Of a stretch of 64,000 nucleotides of DNA, positions 55,164 to 64,000 are shown piece by piece; positions within the stretch are counted from its first letter, which is position 1; each line of letters starts with the position of its first letter. The notes under the pieces were generated by a model. It was not told the DNA's origin, did not search any database, and saw only the letters and a program-made list of their open reading frames with translations. The stretch spans positions 502,001 to 566,000 of the forward strand of contig JAMPIV010004470.1 of NCBI GenBank assembly GCA_024509875.1, given 5' to 3'. This DNA comes from Oreohelix idahoensis. Lineage: Eukaryota; Mollusca; Gastropoda; Stylommatophora; Oreohelicidae. The translations under genes and the position numbers were made by a program.

Positions 55164-58100
55164 ATGGCTGAATTGGTGAAGTTTAGAGCTGCGATTATGC
55201 AGGAAGGAAAAGACTTGGGTATGACAGGAGATGCTCTAATTCGATATATCACAACTGAAGTGGATAAATATTTAGATAGAGAGACCAAAAGAATGGAAGT
55301 TGAGGCTGAAGCTAAGAAATTAGAGGCAGAAAGAGAGACCAAAAGAATGGAAGTTGAGGCTGAAGCTAAGAAATTAGAGGCAGAAAGAGAGACTAAAAGA
55401 ATGGAAGTTGAGACTGAAGCTAAGAAATTAGAAGCAGAGAGAGAAGCCAAAAGACTGGAAAGAGAAGAAAAGAGACTAATTTTGGAAGCTGAAGAAAGAA
55501 GGTTACAAAGAGCGCATGAGTTAAGTTTAAAGGAACTTGAACTCCAGGGAGCAGCTAGCAATCATGGTGCTAGCTCACCTCACTCTGAGAGTAGCTCCAA
55601 CCATAGCGCGGCAAATGGAGCCATGAGTTTCCACCTGGATCCATTTATTGAAAAAGAGGACGCCATTGAGTCGTACCTGGATAGATATGAGAGACTGGCC
55701 TCTACCTATGGATTGGAAAAGGAAAAATGGAGCCTTAAGCTATCTCAGGGGTTGAGGGGAGTTTCATACGATGTTTATTTAAAACTCTCAAAAGAAGACC
55801 AGGAAGATTATGAAATCTTAAAACAAGCTTTACTGGTCAGGTACGAAAAGAATTCTGAATCTTATAGAAAGAGATTCCGATCTGCTAAGCTACTTCCAGG
55901 AGAAAACTATCACCAGTTTTCTGCCAGATTGGAAACTTATCTGACAAAATGGATTAGCTTAGGAAAGTGTCAAGATATAAAAGAAATGGTCATGATGGAG
56001 CAACTGAGAGAATCCATGCCTCAAGAAATGAGAAAATTTCTTATGGAACAAGGAGCTGAGAGATTGGAAGATATTTTAACCATGGCTGAAAGATATCAAG
56101 CAGCTCAGTCAGAAGTATCAGGAAATAAGAAGAAGCAGGGTGAGAACTTCAAACCTTCACAAAACTTTACCAACTATGAACACAGGGACAATTCCAACAA
56201 GAACAAACACAGAACTGATTATAAAGACAAAAACCCTCTAGGATCAGAAAAGAAACCTCCAAGAAAGGAAGGAAAGTGGTGTAAATCTTGCCAAATGAGT
56301 AACCACAATACTGCGGAATGCAGACGGAAAAACCCTCCTCATCACGCTGCATGCCTTACAACAGAGAACAAGGGAAGGAAGGACCTGGCAGATAGTCAGA
56401 ATGACCTCCATCATCCCCCTGTCTGTGAGGAAGTGACCTTGAATGGCACCCAAGTACTGTGCTTATATGATACAGGCTTGGACTTTGACTCAGTAGTGTG
56501 CTCTTCTCTGGTGAGTCCGGAACAGATAACCACAGAAACAGTGGAAATCAGAGGACCAGTCAAGGGAGCAGGAACCATGACACTGCCCATAGCCCGAATC
56601 AACATAAGATCTCGCTATGTGGAAGGAGAGATCAAAGCAGCAGTGATGGACAACCCTATCTACCCATTAATACTGGGATGTAGATATGTCTTTCTAGGAG
56701 AACCTATAAGACCCATAGTGATGGCAACAGTCCAGACCAGGGCAAGCTCTAAGAAAGAGGAGGACACTATCATCAATACTCATCCAGAAGAGATGAGAAA
56801 GGCTCAAACTGCTGACAGTACATTGAAGCCTTGCTTTGGCAAATTACCTAAAAGCCATAACCCTCCAGAGAAAGGAGACTTATATATGAAAAAAGGCCTA
56901 CTATATAGAAAAGCTGGAACAGGACCAAAAGGACATGGACAGCTTGTAGTGCCAAAATCATACAGGGAGCAGGTTATGAAGCTAGGACATGCTATACCCT
57001 TCAGTGGACATATGGGAATAGGGGCCACTGGACAACGGATAGCCTGTCACTACTTTTGGCCAGGGATCACAGAGGACATAAAGAGGTATGTGAGATCCTG
57101 TCCAGAATGCCAAAGAGTAGCTCCTAAACATAGGACTGCACCAGCAACACTGGGAGAAATGCCCATCATGGGAACGCCCTTCGAACGTGTTGCCGTGGAT
57201 ATTGTTGGACCCCTCAGTAGGACCAAGAAGAGAAATGCATATATCTTAACCTTGGTCGATACTTGCTCTATGTGGGGAGAGGCAGTAGCAATGTCATCGA
57301 TAGATTCGAAACATGTGGCAGAGGCACTGTTAACAATATTCACCCGATTAGGTTTCCCACATCAAATATTGACTGACAATGGTTCTCAGTTTAGGGGAAA
57401 GCTAACACAAGAAGTATTCAGGTTATTTCAAGCTAGACATTATCACTGTAGCCCGTACCACGCCCAAGGGAATGGTCAAGTAGAGCGGTTCAATGGCACG
57501 CTCATTTCAATCCTTAGAAAGTTGGCTAGTGAGAAACCTGAAACTTGGGACACATACTTACCCTCAGCACTATTTGCCTATAGGGAAGTCCCACATAACT
57601 CCACAGGATTGGCTCCAGCTACATTGTTGTTTGGACGACCAATCAAAGGTCCACTGGAAGCATTGTTGCGGACATGGACTGATGAAAAAGCAGAAGAAAC
57701 CGTGACTTCTTCATACCAATACGTCAACGAGTTGACATCTCGATTGAAAACAAGTTGGAAACTGGCAAATGATAACTTGAGACAGGCCAGGAGGAAGCAG
57801 GCTGCTTACTACAATAAAACAGCAAAAGATAGGGAACTTGAGGTGGGAGAAAAGGTTCTGTTACTGTTGCCCAGCAGCAATAATAAATTGCAAATTGGAT
57901 GGCAGGGACCCTACGTCATATTGGAAAAACTTTCCCGGACCAACTATAAGATTGACAAGAAAGGAAAGGAGAAGGTGTATCATGTCAACCTTCTTAAAAA
58001 GTATTATGACAGGGAAGCATCAGAAGTTGCCCATATCATGACCCTGGCCATTGCAACAGAAATGCAGGATGAACCAATTTCCTCCATGGAATACCCCCTA

Positions 58101-59594
58101 TCAACTACGGAAAGCTATGCTCAGGTTAATGTGAGTGAACATTTAACTCTTGAGCAGAGGAAAAAGGTTCAGGAGGTGTTAGAAATCCATGCTGATGTAC
58201 TCACAGATAAGCCGGGGTGTACTAATCTGTTAGAGTATGACATGACGATTACTGACCCTACACCAGTTTGTATGCGGACATACCCTATACCTTATGCTAA
58301 AGGACAGGCACTCAAGGATGAGATTGATTATCTCTTAAAAGAGAAAATTATTTCAAAGTCTGAATCTCCCTACAGCTCAAGTGTGGTGCTATTAAGGAAG
58401 CCTAGTGGTGAACACAGGTTATGCATTGATTATAGGAAACTAAATGCTATCACTGAATCTCAGGTAGACCCATTACCTGACACCAATCAGTTGTTTGCTA
58501 CATTGAGTAAGGCTCGGTATTTTTCAAAAGTAGATCTAAGCAAGGGATACTACCAAATACCAGTGAAACCAGAAGTTAGGAAACTGTTAGCCTTTAGTAC
58601 ACCGGATGGACATTACGAGTTCAATGTACTCCCATTTGGTTTAAAGAATGCTCCAAGTATCTTCACCAGAATGATGAGGAAATTGTTGGAACCATTACAA
58701 AATCCTCATATCACCAACTTCATGGATGATATTCTGATTGCTACCACTACATTCGAGGAACACGTAGTAGCACTCTCCATGTTGTTAGGTAGATTAAGAG
58801 AAACGGGATTGACAGCACGCCCAACTAAGTGTCATATTGGATGTGAGACATTGGAATTTTTAGGTCACACTATCTCTACAGGGCAAATGTCTCCGGACCC
58901 AAAGAATGTAGAGAAAATGAGAAAAGCACCAAGACCACAAACTAAGAAGGATGTAAGATCCTTTGTGTCACTGTGCGGGTTTTATCAGAAATATATACCC
59001 CATTTTAACTCATTGTGCGCGCCATTAACCGACTTAACCAAAAAAGGTCAGCCGGATAAAATACAATGGACTGTGGAGTGTGAACAGGCTTATACAGAGT
59101 TGAAAAATAAGCTGACAAATAAACCTATCCTTGCCCTTCCCGATCTCACACAAGAATTCGTACTAAGAACGGATGCTAGCAATGTAGGCATCGGAGCAAC
59201 ATTACTACAGCGGGCAGACACACCGCCACATATGCTATTACCAGTAGCTTTTGCCAGTAGAAAGTTAAATACAGCTGAGAGAAATTATTCTACCGTTGAA
59301 CGTGAATGCCTCGCTTTGGTCTGGTCGATCAACAAATTCGCCCCTTTTCTTTACGGGAAACACTTCATTGTGGAAAGTGATCACCAGCCTTTGATGTTTT
59401 TAGCAGTGTCTAAAAAATTAAATTCACGACTTTTAAGGTGGAGTTTACTGTTATCTCCATATTCGTTCAATGTGAGATACATACCAGGACGGGACAATCT
59501 TGGACCCGATTTTTTAAGTAGGCATCCTATCAAAGGAGATATAGAGAAACAGAAAATTAAGGAGGAACTGCAGCATGTGTTACCAAAAAGTTAA
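55164..59594 (+). CDS. gag-pol: Element C gag-pol polyprotein, intact
   Basis: 1476 codons from MAELVKFRAAIM. In order: an E/K/R coiled coil built from three 18-residue repeats (about 38-95); gag core (about 155-330); CCHC knuckle CX2CX4HX4C (373-386); aspartic protease D-T-G (436-438); integrase zinc domain (from His609 region to CPEC); integrase core with Asp679, Asp738 and Glu774 (35 residues between the last two); GPY (915-917); RT with Asp1124 in KVDLSKGYY and FMDD (1186-1189); RNase H with Asp1337, Glu1381 and Asp1406, and a terminal DFLSRH. All catalytic residues I can check are present. Integrase stands before RT, as in Gmr1-type elements. Gag and pol share one frame, so all parts would be made in equal amounts unless processed or spliced. 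No envelope gene is present. Confidence 0.97.
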   Translation: MAELVKFRAAIMQEGKDLGMTGDALIRYITTEVDKYLDRETKRMEVEAEAKKLEAERETKRMEVEAEAKKLEAERETKRMEVETEAKKLEAEREAKRLEREEKRLILEAEERRLQRAHELSLKELELQGAASNHGASSPHSESSSNHSAANGAMSFHLDPFIEKEDAIESYLDRYERLASTYGLEKEKWSLKLSQGLRGVSYDVYLKLSKEDQEDYEILKQALLVRYEKNSESYRKRFRSAKLLPGENYHQFSARLETYLTKWISLGKCQDIKEMVMMEQLRESMPQEMRKFLMEQGAERLEDILTMAERYQAAQSEVSGNKKKQGENFKPSQNFTNYEHRDNSNKNKHRTDYKDKNPLGSEKKPPRKEGKWCKSCQMSNHNTAECRRKNPPHHAACLTTENKGRKDLADSQNDLHHPPVCEEVTLNGTQVLCLYDTGLDFDSVVCSSLVSPEQITTETVEIRGPVKGAGTMTLPIARINIRSRYVEGEIKAAVMDNPIYPLILGCRYVFLGEPIRPIVMATVQTRASSKKEEDTIINTHPEEMRKAQTADSTLKPCFGKLPKSHNPPEKGDLYMKKGLLYRKAGTGPKGHGQLVVPKSYREQVMKLGHAIPFSGHMGIGATGQRIACHYFWPGITEDIKRYVRSCPECQRVAPKHRTAPATLGEMPIMGTPFERVAVDIVGPLSRTKKRNAYILTLVDTCSMWGEAVAMSSIDSKHVAEALLTIFTRLGFPHQILTDNGSQFRGKLTQEVFRLFQARHYHCSPYHAQGNGQVERFNGTLISILRKLASEKPETWDTYLPSALFAYREVPHNSTGLAPATLLFGRPIKGPLEALLRTWTDEKAEETVTSSYQYVNELTSRLKTSWKLANDNLRQARRKQAAYYNKTAKDRELEVGEKVLLLLPSSNNKLQIGWQGPYVILEKLSRTNYKIDKKGKEKVYHVNLLKKYYDREASEVAHIMTLAIATEMQDEPISSMEYPLSTTESYAQVNVSEHLTLEQRKKVQEVLEIHADVLTDKPGCTNLLEYDMTITDPTPVCMRTYPIPYAKGQALKDEIDYLLKEKIISKSESPYSSSVVLLRKPSGEHRLCIDYRKLNAITESQVDPLPDTNQLFATLSKARYFSKVDLSKGYYQIPVKPEVRKLLAFSTPDGHYEFNVLPFGLKNAPSIFTRMMRKLLEPLQNPHITNFMDDILIATTTFEEHVVALSMLLGRLRETGLTARPTKCHIGCETLEFLGHTISTGQMSPDPKNVEKMRKAPRPQTKKDVRSFVSLCGFYQKYIPHFNSLCAPLTDLTKKGQPDKIQWTVECEQAYTELKNKLTNKPILALPDLTQEFVLRTDASNVGIGATLLQRADTPPHMLLPVAFASRKLNTAERNYSTVERECLALVWSINKFAPFLYGKHFIVESDHQPLMFLAVSKKLNSRLLRWSLLLSPYSFNVRYIPGRDNLGPDFLSRHPIKGDIEKQKIKEELQHVLPKS

Positions 59595-59610
59595 CCGTGC
59601 AGGCACTGTT

Positions 59611-59626
59611 TTAAAGAAGAGGGCTC
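59611..59626 (+). promoter_or_regulatory. Element C polypurine tract
   Basis: TTAAAGAAGAGGGCTC ends exactly at the 3' LTR start. It is purine-rich, at the expected place for the plus-strand primer. Confidence 0.75.
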
Positions 59627-61598
59627 TGTAGCGAGATTTGGTAAACACTTGCTTGGTTGTAGCGCGACACGCCCACGCGACACACCCCACACACACCAGC
59701 GCAAGGTCAGCGCTGCGGTCTTTCTTTGAAGTTGGTAGACAGCGGAAATGTGACTTACGGTTAAAAGCCATACAGTATTACTGAAGAATGAGGAAATAGC
59801 TATATAGGAATGTATGGCCGACTTTAAAAGTTTGCATTTACTGGACATTAAATTATTCACTACAGGAGAACGCATGGTTGGAATAATATTAAATAAATAT
59901 AACTCAACAAAGGAGATAGGCTAGGAATTATATCCAAAAGGATATTATTCAAATATAAATAGTTTTAAAGATAATTAATATTTTTCACCTTCATCACATC
60001 GGCTAAAAGTTAGCTAATAATCTTTAAAAATTTATTACACTAACAAGCCTCAACGGAATTGTATAAAACTTATATGTAATGAAAGCCCCATATGGGGAAA
60101 AGGAAATGATATATAGGAAGGAAGGAAGGAGATAAGTGTGTGAGTGACAGAAGAGAAAAACGAGTACAGGAAAAGCACAGATTGTTTCAAATAGCTTCAA
60201 AACAGGAGATGAAACTAAAATCTTTTGGGGAATTTGGGAGCTGCTTTCTCGTACGCGCGAGAGACTGAAATATAAGGACAGAGCGGCGCATTGTAAATCA
60301 CACACACACACCAAATCCAGAAGCCAGAGTGAGAAACTGGAGGACAGCCTCTGCAAGAAAAGTTCTATTTTCACGCTGCATGCAGGGCAGATTAAGTTAA
60401 GCCAATACAGTCTCACCGTGAGCTTATTAATCCTAAGAGGGTATGTAAGTTTATTAAAAATATATGTATTACTAATATCATTTTATTTCAGATTTTATTT
60501 CTGATTGATTGTAGCAGATATAATAAAAAAGGGAATGACGCTAACCAGAGATAACCTTCACCGGCATTGTCAGGAAGCATAACCATTAATTGGTTAGCCA
60601 AATATATTATGGCTAATTCTTGCCTGGAAGCTTACGACATACCAGCAAGTACATAAGTGACTTGACATCCATAAGTGGAAGGCAAAGGTTATATCGTACC
60701 CATGTATCATAACATGTGATTTATTCATGTATATTGTTAATTCTGCACCTTATACATTATCTTATCATGCTATCTCTGTAATATACTACCATGATTCATT
60801 CATTTACATACAAACACTGAAGACATGGTCGCATCATGAACAGCAGAGGGTGGTGAGATTGTTAGAACAATGGCCACCTATTACTTCTTGTTCCAGGTTT
60901 TTATGATCAATGTTTATGATCATTCCTGATCGAGAAACTAAAGACTTGAAGAAGTTGATCCAGCTCACTGAAGCCTAGAGGTCAACCAAACTTCAACACC
61001 TTAGTCCCCCGTAGTTATAGGGCGGGCTGAAGGAAAGTCTTCCGTACTCCAGTGTGTCGGAGGAACCTCGAGCAGACGTGGATAAAGTTGAGTTTATATA
61101 TTTCCATCCAACAAATCCTGTGAGCAGTTCTAAAACGACTTTCTAATGATGAAAACTAGATGGCAAGAGATAATGTGACAAACTTGTTTTATAAATTCAG
61201 TGGAAGATAAATCCAAGACTTTTTCTATTAGTTATTTTAATTTGTAACTGTAAATAATCATACATTTTACCATCTTCCAACACCCATTTATCATTACAAG
61301 AATATATAGATGTACATAATAAATTGGATAATTGTACTCATTTGACTTGTTAAATTTTTAACTGTTAAATTTTGAGTTACTTTTTCTAATTTAATTATAA
61401 TATCACATAGGGTTACGATAGCGAAGTAGCATCTTATACTTCTGAAGCCTAAATCTATTGTCCAGCTCAGAGTATTCACAGCTGTAACTCACTTGTGATA
61501 CCAGTGTACTTCTCGGGCACTGGAACTTCATACTTTCTGGAGAGAGATTCTACTTCTGCTCTACCACTACTATCATACTAGGAAAACCTTTCGCTACA
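59627..61598 (+). repeat. Element C 3' LTR
   Basis: Practically identical to the 5' copy. The 7-bp length gain comes from longer CA/AC repeats (+3 and +6) minus one base in each of two homopolymers. Confidence 0.96.
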
Positions 61599-61603
61599 AT
61601 ATG
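61599..61603. repeat. Element C right target-site duplication (ATATG)
   Basis: It is identical to 52910-52914. Element D gag resumes immediately afterwards. Confidence 0.92.
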
Positions 61604-62893
61604 GCATTGCCGCTTTTGATTTTGGGAGAGCATCTCAGTGCCCCCAATGCAAAACGTTATTTGAGCCAACCACAGTGTCTACTTTAAGCTGTGGCCATCC
61701 TCTTCCTGCTCTTCCGGCATCAGTCGCGCATGATGGAAGAGGTTCTCTTGTCTTACATAAGGGTTTAGTGAATAACAATCCAGTCTCTGTGCTATTTGAT
61801 TCTGGATGCACCACAATTGGTGTTAGGCAGTCACTCGTAGATCCTTCCCGTGCCACTGGACAAGTAGTCAAATGTGTAACATTTGGCGGCACATTAGAGA
61901 AATACTCTACTGCTATCATTGGGATTGCTACTCCTTTCTTTACAGGAGATGTACACGCATGTCTTCTTCCGAATCCGATCGCTGACCTCATCATCGGTCG
62001 CATTCACGGAGTCAGAGAATGCACTCCGCAACGAATTTCCACGTGGGAAAGGCAAAACATGCAGATTGCTAACGCTGTAGTCACTAGAGCTCAGGCTCTT
62101 AATATGCCTCAAATTTCATCTACTGAAGATAATGAAGTGCATAACCAAGATAATCCCTTGGTAATTTCTCGTGACTCGTTTATAAAACAGCAAGAAGATG
62201 ATCCCACTCTGAAGAAATTCTTCATTCTTGCAACTAAAGGTGATCCGAATAAAGACACAAGTCGTAAATCGTGGATTACAAAGAAGAAGGCGTACTTGTA
62301 CGTATGGTTCAAGACTCCATTACGTCAAGTCATTCTCAAATCCTGGTTCCCAAGAATTTGAGAGTTAAAATTTTGCAGCACGCTCACGACTCTCAGTGTG
62401 CTGGACACATGGGTTTTTCCCGTACTAAGTCAAGAGTCCTTGCGGCTTTCTTTTGGCCATTGGTAAACAAGGACATACGGATTTATTGTCGATCTTGTAA
62501 AGTATGTCAGGAAGTTAAATCCAAAAGTCCACGGCATGCTGCACCCATTCAGGCGGCGGACATTCCTATTCGGCCGTTCCAAAAAATGGCCATAGACATA
62601 ACTGGTCCATTTAAGATCAAGTCTGCCAGAGGACATCAGTTTATCTTGACGTGTGTTGATATGTGCACACGTTGGCCAGAGGCTATTCCTCTGAAGAGCA
62701 TTACTACTGCTGATATTGCAGATGCTCTTTGGCTTATATTTTCTCGTCTGGGGTTCCCCGGAGAGATATTGTCAGACCATGGCACCCAACTAATATCAGA
62801 TACCATGTCTCAAGTAATGTCTACTCTGCAGATAGATAGATCTTTAAGTAGTATCTACCATCCAATGTCTAATGGTATGGTCGAACGCCTTAA
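61604..62893 (+). pseudogene. Element D protease and integrase, first part
   Basis: It continues from 52914. The CX2CX13CXH cluster (CPQC...SCGH) is near 61640-61698, protease D-S-G near 61798-61806, and the integrase zinc domain (HAHDSQCAGHMG...CKVC) near 62380-62510. The core motifs MAIDITGPF and LSDHGTQLI follow, up to MVERLN. One base is lost near 62289 relative to element B (AAGAAGGCGTAC against AAGAATGGCGTAC), shifting the frame. The text breaks at the MITE just after the catalytic Glu. Confidence 0.88.
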
Positions 62894-63125
62894 CTCTTTG
62901 TATACGAGCGGCCTTTTAGAAAGGCCGATGATCGATCTGCACTAAATAATTTATTTATAAAGATAACATAAAGTGTTATATATCAAATTCTGAAGAAATG
63001 AAACCTCTATATTATGCACGTAACTAAATTGTTCAGTGGTTTTAAACATGCATTCACCTATACATTTTCGCTATTGATGGGGATCGATCATCGGCCTTTC
63101 TAAAAGGCCGCTCGTATACTAAGAG
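62894..63125. mobile_element. 232-bp MITE flanked by TTAA
   Basis: The ends are inverted repeats about 43 bp long, beginning CTCTTTGTATACGAGCGGCC and CTCTTAGTATACGAGCGGCC, with only one mismatch seen. TTAA flanks both sides (62890-62893 and 63126-63129). Removing the insert and one TTAA leaves the integrase frame of element D exactly continuous, which proves the boundaries. Each inverted repeat holds its own palindrome (GGCCTTT / AAAGGCC). There is no coding capacity. TTAA targets are typical of piggyBac-type transposases (inference). Confidence 0.93.
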
Positions 63126-64000
63126 TTAATAGAACACTTAAAAACTTACTGGGGAAGATAACTGAGGATCATCCTCAAGACTGGGACAGAGTTTTACCTG
63201 CGGCCCTCTTCGCTTACAGAGAGGTACCCAATGAACATACAGGATTTTCTCCCTTTGAACTCGTCTTTGGCGCGCGTCCGCGTGGCCCTATGTCGTTGCT
63301 TCACGATCTCATTACATCTGACAATATTGACGATGACACAAAGTCATCCTACGAATATGTCATCGCGTTGAGACAAAAGATTATCGAAGCATGCAAATTA
63401 GCAACTTCTTCTTCTGAATTTGCGAAACAGAAGGCAAGGCAATTTGCCAATAAGAAGAGATGCTTACGACAACTTTGTCCTGGTGACAAAGCATTTGTAT
63501 TACTACCTTGTAGGGAAAACAGATTACTTATTTCTTGGAAAGGTCCGTACGATATAATATCGAAAATTTCCGATGTCGACTATATTGTCGATATTGATGG
63601 GAAGCATAAAACCTTCCACATCAATATGCTTACGGAATTCCATGAACGTCCGGATTATTTGCAACCCATTTTCCAAGCAACGGACAATTCTCCAGTACCA
63701 CATGGTCATTACTCATCACTGTCCGTGATACAGGATGAGGAAACAAGTTTTTCAGATGTAAATCTTCCTCTTCCAATGATCCCACTTCATTCTAGTGAAT
63801 CATGGAAGAACGTTACTGTCTCTCCTGATTTGTCTCTAGGAGAACAGCGACAAGTTTCAACTATGTTGCAAACATTTCAGGATGTACTCACTGACATCCC
63901 TGGACAAACGCATGTCATTGAACATGACATTGTTCTAACTGACCATACTCCTATTAGGGTTAGACCTTATCCTATACCTATACATTTTCAAGCACAGGTC
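63126..64000 (+). pseudogene. Element D integrase C-terminus and RT start (cut by window)
   Basis: It continues the frame after the MITE. NRTLKNLLGKITEDHPQDWD is followed by YREVPNEHTGFSPFELVFGA, a SWKGPYDI motif (GPY, near 63540) and the FHINMLTEFHERP linker. The RT lead DVLTDIPGQTHVIEHDIVLT (near 63880) ends at the window edge in IPIHFQAQV. No stop is seen in this stretch. It is about 90% similar to element B by eye. Confidence 0.87.

Larger units (their letters stand above)
52915..61598 (+). mobile_element. Element C: intact, very young Gmr1-like retrotransposon
   Basis: The LTRs are 1965 bp (52915-54879) and 1972 bp (59627-61598). They differ by about two substitutions and four small indels (simple repeats and homopolymers). 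It has a primer site, a single 1476-codon gag-pol without stops, a polypurine tract and an exact ATATG duplication. It sits inside the gag of element D in the same orientation. Every part needed for autonomous retrotransposition appears to be present. Confidence 0.97.
48818..64000 (+). mobile_element. Element D: Gmr1-like retrotransposon, host of two insertions
   Basis: It has a 5' LTR, primer site, leader and gag-pol closely related to element B, and runs off the right edge of the window within RT. It is interrupted by element C (52915-61598, plus one TSD copy) and by a 232-bp MITE (62894-63125, plus one TTAA). Several single-base shifts exist in its coding region. The 3' LTR is outside the window, so its age cannot be estimated. 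Confidence 0.9.

Overview
The window is AT-rich eukaryotic DNA made mostly of LTR retrotransposons. Strand-switching and nesting, long microsatellites, a TTAA-flanked miniature transposon and a SINE-like core domain point to an animal genome. I infer a marine lophotrochozoan, probably a mollusc, but nothing in the sequence proves the taxon. I recognise no intact host gene.

Six elements (A to E and G) carry their enzymes in the order gag - protease - integrase - reverse transcriptase - RNase H, in one long frame. Ty3/gypsy elements normally place integrase last. The copia-like order on gypsy-type enzymes is the hallmark of the Gmr1 clade. They fall into two families. Family 1 (A, C, G) has a coiled-coil gag, is related by a tRNA-Pro-like primer site, and in C and G has a classical CCHC knuckle. 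Family 2 (B, D, E) has an R/G/N/Y-rich gag tail and a CX2CX13CXH cluster.

Layout. 1-525: unassigned flank. 526-8110: element A, minus strand, badly decayed, with its integrase core replaced by foreign sequence. 8111-10869 and 20794-21909: leader and gag remnant of an older gypsy element H, split by element B. 10875-20788: element B, plus strand, LTRs about 99% identical, TSD ATATG. 21910-22741: low complexity, a SINE-like piece and a 13-bp minisatellite. 22742-31244: element G, plus strand, TSD GTGTG, no protease. 31306-36969: AT-rich, almost featureless. 36970-39157: integrase-only gypsy remnant F, minus strand. 40985-46383: element E, minus strand, with a 491-bp tandem duplication. 47027-48690: decayed gene of an uncharacterised multicopy family. 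48818-64000: element D, plus strand, running off the window. D is interrupted by the nearly pristine element C (52915-61598, TSD ATATG) and by a 232-bp TTAA-type MITE (62894-63125).

How the parts relate: only C looks capable of autonomous transposition (an intact 1476-codon gag-pol, near-identical LTRs, a primer site and a polypurine tract). G looks like a defective copy that may have been mobilised in trans. The nesting gives relative ages: H before B, and D before both C and the MITE. Many of the reading-frame breaks fall in runs of six to eight A or T, so some may be assembly error rather than decay.
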